From the IMG/VR virus record IMGVR_UViG_3300025695_000129, positions 1 through 20,144 of that record: a stretch of 20,144 nucleotides of DNA; one strand, 5' to 3'. The stretch comes from a virus. The notes beneath the pieces were generated by a model. It had not been told where the DNA came from. It saw only the letters and a program-made list of their open reading frames with translations, and made no database searches. Below are positions 11,240 to 17,443 of the stretch, one piece after another. Made by a program: the position numbers and the translations under genes. Position 1 is the stretch's first letter. Every line of letters begins with the position of its first letter.

Positions 11240-11272
11240 AAAAAGAGCCAGCTACTGGTGCTTGTAGCTGGC
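11238..11272 (-). terminator. Strong intrinsic terminator of the late operon
   Basis: On the minus strand GCCAGCTAC and GTAGCTGGC form a perfect 9-bp stem around an 8-base loop, followed by CTC and seven T residues. It lies about 75 bases after the endolysin stop and should end leftward late transcription before the divergent control region. Confidence 0.85.
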
Positions 11273-11344
11273 CCAACCCCAGTCCATAGGATATCACATG
11301 GAGACTTACACGTTCACCCTATGCCTGTAGGCATTAACCAGAAC

Positions 11345-11725
11345 TTAATAAGACCATACAGTCGGCTCTGGGAAGCCATCATCTGCCGTAGCAGTGTCTA
11401 CATGGATAAACCGGCCATTACCCTTCTGCTGCACACCGATACGCTTAAATCCTAGCTCGAATGCCAGACGCATAATTTCATGTGCATCTGCTCGATCTAC
11501 ACCAATGTCAGCTGCTTTAGCTGAGCTATGCGCGCCAGGCTTACTCTTCTTAGCCTCTATGGGATGGTCAGGACAACGATACCCAGATGTGATTCGCATA
11601 GGTTTGCCATATGCCTCACGTAGCGCATCTAGCTTATCCATGAAGTCCTGGTCCATTGGTGATTCACCGCAGCCGCATTGGCACGCCATCTCACCTTCAC
11701 TAAAGTACTTTGCTGTCCAAGTCAT
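11345..11725 (-). CDS. M15-family peptidase endolysin, 126 aa
   Basis: A metallopeptidase of the M15A type (D-Ala-D-Ala carboxypeptidase or endopeptidase), used by phages as an endolysin against peptidoglycan. The zinc ligands are visible as 'GAHSSAKAADIGV' (His66, Asp73) and 'RFIHVDT' (His108), with Asp110 next to the last ligand and the usual 'ITSGYRCPDHP' substrate-groove segment near 45-55. No signal peptide or membrane helix is present, so access to the wall depends on the holin. A Cys-rich N-terminal 'ACQCGCGE' precedes the domain, as in related phage enzymes. ATG 11725 forms ATGA with the holin gene. It is the last gene of the late unit. Confidence 0.92.
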   Translation of the reverse strand: MTWTAKYFSEGEMACQCGCGESPMDQDFMDKLDALREAYGKPMRITSGYRCPDHPIEAKKSKPGAHSSAKAADIGVDRADAHEIMRLAFELGFKRIGVQQKGNGRFIHVDTATADDGFPEPTVWSY

Positions 11726-12117
11726 TTGGCCACCCCTTTCTGTTTCTCAAATGTGCGTAGACCACCAAGACCTAGCATACCCATCATAACAGTCATTAGG
11801 CTGCTCATGTCGAACTCTGGCAGTGGAGGTATCGTAACCCCTGCCGCAGTCACGCCGAACACGATCAGCGGCTGTAGGACAAAGTGGTACATAAATGCAA
11901 ATCCACACACCCAGCCGATGAACGGGCGCCAGCCGCCTTTAAATATTGAACCAGATGCAGCTTCTGCTTTATTGACCTCGATCTGAGCCATAGCAAGCTG
12001 CTGCGCGTGCTTCTCAGACATGGTAGCGATCTCATGTGCAAGAGCGTTCTTTTGGTCTTTGTCCTCTACGAACTTGTCCAGTAGCCCCGTCACAGGGCCG
12101 ATCAGTGCTGATAACAT
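11722..12117 (-). CDS. Holin, 3TM/GTA-type, 131 aa
   Basis: An amphipathic N-terminal part ('LIGPVTGLLDKFVEDKDQKN', then 'ALAHEIATMSEKHAQQLA') is followed by 'GSIFKGGWRPFIGWVCGFAF', which matches the 'F.GGWRPF.GW....' signature of phage 3TM holins (the GTA_holin_3TM type). Hydrophobic helices run at about 66-85, 86-98 and near 105-120 (MSSLMTVMMGMLGLGGL). It would permeabilise the inner membrane and release the M15 endolysin. GAGGTGACCT precedes ATG 12117, and the stop overlaps the endolysin ATG as ATGA. The family and the neighbour agree, so this is a firm call. Confidence 0.88.
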   Translation of the reverse strand: MLSALIGPVTGLLDKFVEDKDQKNALAHEIATMSEKHAQQLAMAQIEVNKAEAASGSIFKGGWRPFIGWVCGFAFMYHFVLQPLIVFGVTAAGVTIPPLPEFDMSSLMTVMMGMLGLGGLRTFEKQKGVAK

Positions 12118-12125
12118 AGGTCACC

Positions 12126-12431
12126 TCACTTCTTTAATGCACTTGCGCCAAAGAAAGCAGATACCAGTACCGCAATAGATGCAAAGTAGGTAGGTGCAAT
12201 ATCAGCGATCAGAGATGCGGCAGTTGTCATAGCAAACAGCTCAGCAAAGAATATACCCATTGGATATACAAGTAAGCCAATGAGAGCAAACCAAGCCATA
12301 CGCCTGATCGCATCACGCTGAGCATCGTCATCAAGCATCTTGCGTTTGCGATCTTCAAGCTCAATTATTGCCAGCTCTTCAGGATCTAGTTTTCCGTTTC
12401 CGTTCGTGTCGTACTTTTCTAGTTCGCTCAT
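12126..12431 (-). CDS. EF-hand membrane protein of the lysis cluster, 101 aa
   Basis: Residues 8-19, DTNGNGKLDPEE, match the canonical EF-hand calcium loop at every liganding position (D1, N3, N5, G6, L8, D9, E12). A charged helix follows ('LEDRKRKMLDDDAQRDAIRR'), then two transmembrane helices at about 45-68 and 78-98. The EF-hand would lie on the side of the N-terminus, probably the cytoplasm. It sits directly upstream of the holin with an 8-base gap and could tune membrane permeabilisation; this is inference. ATG 12431 shares a base with the upstream TGA (TGATG). A second holin or holin modulator is an alternative reading. Confidence 0.8.
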   Translation of the reverse strand: MSELEKYDTNGNGKLDPEELAIIELEDRKRKMLDDDAQRDAIRRMAWFALIGLLVYPMGIFFAELFAMTTAASLIADIAPTYFASIAVLVSAFFGASALKK

Positions 12432-13048
12432 CAGTAGGTCAACTCATCTAATGCAGTCCACACATCATCCATATCTTGCTGGAATCTACTCATATCCTTA
12501 CGAACCTGCTCCACAGCAGCTTTATACTGCTCTGTGTTAGCGGCAAAGCCTCTAAGCTCATCTTGGTTCTTAATGATACCTTCTAGACTGGTTTTTAATT
12601 GTGCTAGATTACCCTGTAGCTCTGACAGGTTCTGATCCTCTATGCGAGTCTCAACACGCTCAATACGCAAATCCAGCCGCCCCATATCCAAGTTGCTGAC
12701 AGTCTTAGAAACAACCGCAAGCCTCTCTTCAATCTCTGCCATGCCCTGCTCAAGGTCTAAGCGCATAGCTGCCATCTCCTGCTCTAACTCTAAGCGAGCA
12801 TCAGACAGGTCTTTCTTAAGCGGCCCTAGATCTGGTATTTCTTCTACCGCTTCCTCTACAGCCACCAAACGGCTATACAGCTCACTGGAAGTCCATATAG
12901 CGCCAGCACTACCACCAATCAAAGTCACAGCAAAACCAAGCACAGCGCTCTTCACAGGCACTGTAAATCCAAGCAGCTCAAACTCTGTTGATTCAGCTAC
13001 CGCTTCAACCTTATCCTCTATAGGATCACCGGAGCGCTTACCACTCAC
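12431..13048 (-). CDS. Membrane-anchored coiled-coil protein of the lysis cluster, 205 aa
   Basis: A short soluble N-terminus is followed by one hydrophobic segment near 33-53 ('SAVLGFAVTLIGGSAGAIWT'). Then comes a long charged coiled coil from ~60 to the end, with repeats such as 'LEQEMAAMRLDLEQGMAEIE' and 'LDLRIERVETRIEDQNLSEL'. The single anchor with a periplasm-facing coiled coil resembles an inner-membrane spanin in layout. It is longer than usual and no outer-membrane lipoprotein partner is evident, so spanin function is only a possibility. The start is GTG 13048 in a GTGA overlap, with GAGGG nine bases upstream. Confidence 0.75.
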   Translation of the reverse strand: MSGKRSGDPIEDKVEAVAESTEFELLGFTVPVKSAVLGFAVTLIGGSAGAIWTSSELYSRLVAVEEAVEEIPDLGPLKKDLSDARLELEQEMAAMRLDLEQGMAEIEERLAVVSKTVSNLDMGRLDLRIERVETRIEDQNLSELQGNLAQLKTSLEGIIKNQDELRGFAANTEQYKAAVEQVRKDMSRFQQDMDDVWTALDELTY

Positions 13049-13836
13049 TGGTAAATGCCCTCGCCATCCGAGTACACATTCTCTGTCTGGTATGGTGTGG
13101 TGAAGTATAAGGAATGGCTCATACCAGCCACATACGCCCCTGTGCTGCTGTAGTACGTTGTCGTTATGTAGCTGTTTACTACGTCTAGAGATGTGTAGGA
13201 ATTTTCTATCTCTACGCCATACTGATCCGCAAACTGATCCATGTGATCGGCCAGATGCGAATCTACTGCCGCGCTTGAGTATGCTGCGAATTCTTGGGCG
13301 TTTTTGTTTACCGCTGCTAGACTGTTGTTGTAGTTGTCTTGCATCGTATCTGTCACGCCATCGGCTGCTCCACTTGAAACTGCGTAATCCTGTAATGCCT
13401 CTGCCTCCACTGTGTTAGACACAGAGCTTGCCATAGTATTTATGGTTGTAACAGTTCTTAGTGCAACTGTCGCCTCAGCGTACTGATCTACAGATGACTC
13501 TAGATTAACCTTAGCCTGATTCGCTAAAGCCTCAAGCTGATCCTGTGCGGCATAAAAAGAATGATCTACGAACGCTTGAATAGCTTGATTGTAAGCATCC
13601 TGCTGAGCATCAGTGATTAACGCCTGTTGGTATGCATCGTTAGCTATGAACAGGTTATTATCTGCTGCACTCACCGCGCCAGCTACAAAATAGTTACCAG
13701 TTGTTACCTGATTGTCTATAACGCCGGATGTTGTGGTTACATTATTGATTACTGTCTGATCTGACGCATCAAGGTTAGCGGAGTGTGCTACGGAAGCGCT
13801 CAGACATACTGCGAGTGTCACTAGACGCATTTTCAT
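13045..13836 (-). CDS. Secreted Ala/Asn/Thr-rich protein with signal peptide, 263 aa
   Basis: N-terminus MKMRLVTLAVCLSASVAHSA is a typical Sec signal peptide with a cleavage site after AHSA (about residue 20). The mature part is rich in Ala, Asn, Thr, Ser and Gln, with few Lys or Arg. It alternates beta-prone ('VINNVTTTSGVIDNQVTTGN') and helical blocks ('QQDAYNQAIQAFVDHSFYAA'). The Tyr/Thr-rich C-terminus (YITTTYYSSTGAYVAG) is beta-like. Export to the periplasm or cell surface is expected; the function is unknown. ATG 13836 has GGAG close by; ATG 13830 is the alternative. Its first 62 bases overlap the end of the upstream secreted-protein gene in another frame. Confidence 0.75.
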   Translation of the reverse strand: MKMRLVTLAVCLSASVAHSANLDASDQTVINNVTTTSGVIDNQVTTGNYFVAGAVSAADNNLFIANDAYQQALITDAQQDAYNQAIQAFVDHSFYAAQDQLEALANQAKVNLESSVDQYAEATVALRTVTTINTMASSVSNTVEAEALQDYAVSSGAADGVTDTMQDNYNNSLAAVNKNAQEFAAYSSAAVDSHLADHMDQFADQYGVEIENSYTSLDVVNSYITTTYYSSTGAYVAGMSHSLYFTTPYQTENVYSDGEGIYQ

Positions 13837-14404
13837 TAATCTCCTGTGTCAGCTCTCGCTCCCAGCTTGGTTCGCCATGAAGCTTTACTGAATAGTTTGG
13901 CCTTTTCTCTGGGTACTTATCCCAGTAGATGTAAGCCATCTTACCAATGTACGTTTTTCCCTTGATCGTAATTGGACATGGTGTGCCAGCCTCATACATA
14001 GCCTCAAACACCCTAGCGTCATTGCACAGCAATGTCAGCGCCCCTATCTTCATTCCCTGATCATAGAGTACTTTTGATAGCTTTAGTTTCTCACAAAATT
14101 CATCTGTTTTATATGTGCCAGCAGAGATGCCAACAAATGCGGTCTGAGCGCCGCCAGAAAGCCCTATGAGACATGAGTCAGCACCGCTAGACATATACGT
14201 TGGTGCTATAGCCGAAGGAGGCGCAGCAGACTTGCTAGAGCCTGTCGTTTGATTAATGACTGTGCCTGAGTTTGTGGAGATATCACCGCCAGCTTGCTGA
14301 TTAGTATTCAAGTCACCTGTCTGAGTGTTACTTGAGTCAGCTAGCGCAGTTAGGCTACAGAAGCAGATAGCCAGTAATTTATAGCGAATGCGACTGCAAT
14401 CCAT
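13775..14404 (-). CDS. Secreted conserved phage protein, 209 aa
   Basis: Starts MDCSRIRYKLLAICFCSLTA and continues LADSSN, a basic plus hydrophobic stretch consistent with a Sec signal peptide. The cysteines do not form a good lipobox. A low-complexity linker ('NTQTGDLNTNQQAGGDISTN') leads to a domain with paired cysteines: 'SCLIGLSGGAQTAFVGISAG', 'FCEKLKLSKVL', 'LTLLCNDARVFEAMYEAGTP'. This 'SC..G.SGG...G.S.G...D..C...K...L...GM..GA..LLC.D.RV' arrangement recurs in phage late regions under 'hypothetical protein'. ATG 14404 is chosen for the GGAG eight bases upstream; ATG 14422 lacks a site. It overlaps both neighbours by 55-62 bases. Confidence 0.78.
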   Translation of the reverse strand: MDCSRIRYKLLAICFCSLTALADSSNTQTGDLNTNQQAGGDISTNSGTVINQTTGSSKSAAPPSAIAPTYMSSGADSCLIGLSGGAQTAFVGISAGTYKTDEFCEKLKLSKVLYDQGMKIGALTLLCNDARVFEAMYEAGTPCPITIKGKTYIGKMAYIYWDKYPEKRPNYSVKLHGEPSWERELTQEINENASSDTRSMSERFRSTLR

Positions 14405-14655
14405 ACTATACGCTCCATCCATAGGTTAGCGGCCGTACTTAGCTCCAACTTACGGATTCTTCTCTCATGGTCATCAGACCTAGTATGCGCCCTTTTAACA
14501 GCGTCATAAGCATTATTGTGGCGCTCCTCTAGGACAGCCAGTGACTTCATTGCTTCCGCAATATCTCTAAGACTGGCTTTTACATCAGACATATCATCTG
14601 TAAGCGACTTAGTCTTGACTTCTATTTCTATTAGTCTCTGGCTATCTGGAGGCAT
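14350..14655 (-). CDS. Tail-anchored coiled-coil membrane protein, 101 aa
   Basis: Residues 5-70 are charged helix with hydrophobic heptads ('LIEIEVKTKSLTDDMSDVKA', then 'IAEAMKSLAVLEERHNNAYD'). A transmembrane helix at the very C-terminus (about 80-98, ERIVWIAVAFAINYWLSASV) follows. This tail-anchored layout occurs in small phage membrane proteins near lysis genes, some of which are annotated as holins or spanin-like without proof. ATG 14655 shares a base with the upstream TAA (TAATG). The 3' end runs 55 bases into the next gene. I give no functional name. Confidence 0.75.
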   Translation of the reverse strand: MPPDSQRLIEIEVKTKSLTDDMSDVKASLRDIAEAMKSLAVLEERHNNAYDAVKRAHTRSDDHERRIRKLELSTAANLWMERIVWIAVAFAINYWLSASVA

Positions 14656-14945
14656 TAGTACGTTCCCTTCCAGATGCGGAGCTTATCAAAGTCACCTGAT
14701 AGCATCTTGGTCTTAATGAGATCGCTAATAGCTTCCTTGTCACTCCACTGCAGGCCAGCCTGCTTGATCCAGTCAGCCAGCATATCCATAGGGATCATGC
14801 CTACTAGGCGATTCTCACCCTGGACGCCACCGTGCATCTCACGAGCAGCCTCAGCCATACGAAGCTCTTGGGAGTAGTCATGGGTCTTCTGGTGGATGTA
14901 CTTCTTACTATCCTCGTCATACCAGACTTTCTCACCTATCTTCAT
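14655..14945 (-). CDS. Hypothetical protein of the head operon, 96 aa
   Basis: Soluble protein starting MKIGEKVWYDEDSKKYIHQK, with helices 'DYSQELRMAEAAREMHG' and 'MIPMDMLADWIKQAGLQWSD' and a C-terminus RIWKGTY. The 'GEKVWYDEDSKKYIHQKTHD' start recalls short virion or assembly proteins found after capsid genes, but I cannot assign a family. It overlaps both neighbours (ATGA upstream, TAATG downstream), so it is cotranslated with the 65-aa gene and the tail-anchored protein. A minor head or adaptor role is possible; there is no direct sign of it. Confidence 0.75.
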   Translation of the reverse strand: MKIGEKVWYDEDSKKYIHQKTHDYSQELRMAEAAREMHGGVQGENRLVGMIPMDMLADWIKQAGLQWSDKEAISDLIKTKMLSGDFDKLRIWKGTY

Positions 14946-15139
14946 TCTTCTGACTCCAGGTTAAGTTGTTCTTCCTGCACTGCAGCTTTACGAGTACGGC
15001 GTTTCTTCTCTACAGGTGCAGTAAACGGTTCAATATTCGTACCATACTGCTCTGCATTCTCTAATTCAACAATATCACCACGGCGGTACTTAACACCGGC
15101 AATACGGAATGAGCTGCGTGTGATTTTATAAGTAGCCAT
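14942..15139 (-). CDS. Small basic-tailed protein after the capsid gene, 65 aa
   Basis: Begins MATYKITRSSFRIAGVKYRR with a beta-rich SH3-like look ('GVKYRRGDIVELENAEQYG'), then a basic 'KKRRTRKAA' segment and an acidic end ESEE. The short 'G..Y..GD.VEL...' barrel-like pattern occurs in small phage head proteins coded after the major capsid gene. A completion or decoration role is possible but inferred. GAGGAT seven bases before ATG 15139 lies just after the terminator hairpin. Read-through or another promoter is therefore required for expression. The stop overlaps the next ATG (ATGA). Confidence 0.75.
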   Translation of the reverse strand: MATYKITRSSFRIAGVKYRRGDIVELENAEQYGTNIEPFTAPVEKKRRTRKAAVQEEQLNLESEE

Positions 15140-15152
15140 AAATAATCCTCAT

Positions 15153-15174
15153 AAAAAAGGGGGCCGAAGCCCCC
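15153..15174 (-). terminator. Strong intrinsic terminator after the major capsid gene
   Basis: On the minus strand GGGGGC, a TTCG tetraloop and GCCCCC are followed immediately by TTTTTT. The all-GC 6-bp stem with a very stable UUCG loop and a U-tract is a textbook intrinsic terminator, 17 bases after the capsid stop. Confidence 0.9.
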
Positions 15175-15190
15175 TCTATACTACACCAGA

Positions 15191-16147
15191 TTAAGATGTA
15201 GTGTTATCAAATACACCGCCTAGGGCAGCTTCGTTGCGAACAACGAGAGTACCTTCAGTGGTGATCTGGCGAGTGGTGTTATCGCCTGTCTTACCGAGTG
15301 CTACGTTCTTAGTTGGACGCAGGATCGCAAACTCAACCTTAGAGTTTTCGATGATGTACACATCACGTGCACGACACTCACGGCTCGGAACGAACTCGAC
15401 ATTTCCCCACGGAGTCATATAGATGCTCATCAGGTTGGCGACTTTACCATCAGCAGCACCGATAGTAGAACGCTGCGAGTTGTTACCCACGAAATCCAGT
15501 GCAGCTGCCATCTGGAATGCAGATAGGTAAACAGAGTCCGGCTTGCCGCCAGCTTCCCAGATAGACTGCATCACAGAGTCGAAGCGAGCCTGTGAGAATG
15601 CCTGCAGGGTAGTGGTCTCATCTGTACGAGCATCAGAGCCGTCACCAGTAGGGTCAGCACCTTCGTTAGCACCGAAGTCAGTGTTGGTAGCAACCCATGC
15701 ACCCAGACCTGCCATACGGCGAGCTGTAGTAGAGTTACCCGCAACCGCTGCTTGGTTGTCGAAGATAGCTTTTTCCATATCTAAACGCTGCTCTTTCGCC
15801 GCCTTCAGGGTCTGGTACCCGATTTCTCGTGCCCGACCGCTCTTCGAGAGACCTTCATCCGTGTCAGGCACGGTCACAGCGTCTTTGAAGATCTGGGTCC
15901 GGTTGCCGAGGCGGGTAGTCGCAGCGCGTGCAGAGGCAGATGTGCTATCGCCCTCGATGTGAGCATTGACAGCACTAGAACGAAGTGAGTCCGTTTGCCA
16001 TTCGTGGTAAGTGTTAGTCGCTTTCGTCTTCTTGATAGCGCTGTACAGTGGAGTTTCCTCAGGAGAAATCATCGAGATGATATCGCTTAGGTCTTCCTTT
16101 ATGCCGACTGAATCATATGAGTCGAACGTGTTCGATGGTTGAGCCAT
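15191..16147 (-). CDS. Major capsid protein, SU10/DUF5309 family, 318 aa
   Basis: Shell-forming HK97-fold capsid protein of the SU10 type. Signatures: the N-terminal 'KEDLSDIISMISPEETPLYS' (the 'DL...I..I.P.ETP' start of this family), 'KATNTYHEWQTDSLRSSA', 'IFKDAVTVPDTDEGLSK', 'AKEQRLDMEKAIFDNQAA' and, late, 'WGNVEFVPSRECRARDVYII'. A beta-rich end contains 'TEGTLVVRNEAALGGVFD'. The length fits the family (about 310-340). GAGGT eight bases before ATG 16147 is a strong start. It follows the scaffold candidate and precedes a strong terminator, as expected for the most abundant late product. Confidence 0.93.
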   Translation of the reverse strand: MAQPSNTFDSYDSVGIKEDLSDIISMISPEETPLYSAIKKTKATNTYHEWQTDSLRSSAVNAHIEGDSTSASARAATTRLGNRTQIFKDAVTVPDTDEGLSKSGRAREIGYQTLKAAKEQRLDMEKAIFDNQAAVAGNSTTARRMAGLGAWVATNTDFGANEGADPTGDGSDARTDETTTLQAFSQARFDSVMQSIWEAGGKPDSVYLSAFQMAAALDFVGNNSQRSTIGAADGKVANLMSIYMTPWGNVEFVPSRECRARDVYIIENSKVEFAILRPTKNVALGKTGDNTTRQITTEGTLVVRNEAALGGVFDNTTS

Positions 16148-16163
16148 GGTAATTTACCTCAAG

Positions 16164-17186
16164 TTATTTAAGATCTGGATCAATAAGTAATGCCATCATG
16201 TCATCAATACTACCTGACTTTCTGGCCTTGTCTTTTGCAGCTCGTCGAGCCTTAACCTTTGAGTCAGTCCGCTTAGCGCCGGGTTTAATAGCCGGTTTAG
16301 CCTTGCGTACCTTTTTCTCAGCAAGCGGTTTTTTATCCATCATCTCTGCATACTTAATGGCATAGTGAAGTGTTAGGAAATCTTGGTGATTCGTAACAGC
16401 TCCAACCTGCTCAGGTGTATAGTTTAAATACTTCTGAGCGCCAGACAGTAGATTATCCCGCCACTTAGCTGCCTTATCGGGGTCGCTGAGTTCAGGTATC
16501 TTCTGCTGTAGCATTTGAGCTTCCTGCACTGCATGAGCCTGCATGGCCCTCTGCTGTGCTTGGGTTTGGTACTGCATCTGCTGCTCTGCTTCAGCCATTT
16601 TCTGCTGATAAGCTTCCAGATCCTTATTGTACTTCGCCTGTTGGTTCAGGTACGCAACTGCGTCCGTCTCCCATAGCTCTTCTGATGGCGGTTTCGGTGC
16701 AACAAAGTCACCGTTCTGCGCCTGCTGGATCAAATGTGCTAAGTGCTGTCGATCCTGCATCAGGGACTCATACACAGACTCTGCCTGCTTACGTGCTTCG
16801 GCAGCCTGTTGCATCCCTTTTTGGACGTACTTTTGACCAGAGTAACCTTGCTTGAGATCGTCTAGGGTTACCTCAACTTCCTCACCGTCTACTTTAACAG
16901 TGAATGTTTCAGGCCCATCTTGATCTGGCTCGTCCTCATCGTCTTCGTACTCGTCCTCATCATCAGATTCTTCAGAGTCAGTATCATCTACGTCTTCCTC
17001 TTCTGATGCGTCAGACTCATCGGTGTCGTCCAGGTCTTCAGATTCATCAGCCGCGTCCTCTTCAGGTTTCGCAGCCTCCTCTTCGGTTTCCTCTTCAACG
17101 ACCGGTGCTTCTTCCGGCTCTACAATGTGAGCAAGTGCTTCTTCAAGGCTCAGCGCGCCTGTGTCACTAGATGCTGTCGTTTCCAC
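16164..17186 (-). CDS. Scaffolding protein candidate, 340 aa
   Basis: Residues about 20-90 are extremely acidic and low complexity (runs of Glu and Asp such as 'DEDEYEDDEDEPDQDGP'). They are followed by a small beta region 'FTVKVDGEEVEVTLDDLKQG' common in phage scaffolds. A long Gln/Ala-rich helix comes next ('AEARKQAESVYESLMQDRQH', 'AYQQKMAEAEQQMQYQTQAQ'), and the C-terminus is very basic ('KKVRKAKPAIKPGAKRTDSK'). An acidic head, helical middle and basic capsid-binding tail between portal and capsid genes is the scaffold pattern. The start is GTG 17186 with AAGGA seven to eight bases upstream. Low-complexity repeats could also inflate the apparent length. Confidence 0.85.
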   Translation of the reverse strand: METTASSDTGALSLEEALAHIVEPEEAPVVEEETEEEAAKPEEDAADESEDLDDTDESDASEEEDVDDTDSEESDDEDEYEDDEDEPDQDGPETFTVKVDGEEVEVTLDDLKQGYSGQKYVQKGMQQAAEARKQAESVYESLMQDRQHLAHLIQQAQNGDFVAPKPPSEELWETDAVAYLNQQAKYNKDLEAYQQKMAEAEQQMQYQTQAQQRAMQAHAVQEAQMLQQKIPELSDPDKAAKWRDNLLSGAQKYLNYTPEQVGAVTNHQDFLTLHYAIKYAEMMDKKPLAEKKVRKAKPAIKPGAKRTDSKVKARRAAKDKARKSGSIDDMMALLIDPDLK

Positions 17187-17206
17187 GGTGCAGTCCTTCC
17201 AGTAAG

Positions 17207-17443
17207 TTATTTATCCTTTAAATCGTGCATAACCTCCGCATCAAGTGCAGATTTTATGTACGCCTCAATAGCAGAAAGTGCTCTAAGCGTATCTTTCGCT
17301 ACCTTAATCTGTTCCATAGTAGCAGAACTGTGCAAGAAAATGCCAATCTGCTCCTGTTTCACGCCATCAAGTATTTCTTTAAACGCCTCATCGTTAGATA
17401 TACGTCTAAACCGAGAGGCGCGCTCCTTGATATCTATATCCAT
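17207..17443 (-). CDS. Small helical protein between portal and scaffold, 78 aa
   Basis: A 78-residue, mostly helical protein (MDIDIKERASRFRRISNDEA, then 'FKEILDGVKQEQIGIFLHSS', ending 'AEVMHDLKDK'). Small helical genes at this place in podovirus-like head operons are common, and I have no named family for this one. The segment 'FKEILDGVKQEQIGIFLHS....E.IKVAKDTLRAL..IEAYIKSAL' has the regular spacing of a helical-bundle protein. ATG 17443 shares a base with the portal TAA (TAATG). A minor assembly factor is plausible. Confidence 0.78.
   Translation of the reverse strand: MDIDIKERASRFRRISNDEAFKEILDGVKQEQIGIFLHSSATMEQIKVAKDTLRALSAIEAYIKSALDAEVMHDLKDK

Noticed and set aside
12642-13103. Plus-strand 153-codon Ser/Arg-rich frame
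   Set aside because: Lies antisense to the membrane-anchored coiled-coil gene; Ser-rich composition results from complementing Glu/Leu-rich codons.
13775-14404. Outer-membrane spanin lipoprotein
   Set aside because: The cysteines near the signal peptide (AICFC) lack a proper lipobox, and the mature protein is much larger than typical o-spanins.
15543-15962. Plus-strand 139-codon frame inside the capsid gene
   Set aside because: Antisense to a firmly identified major capsid gene with strong codon constraint; no start signal.
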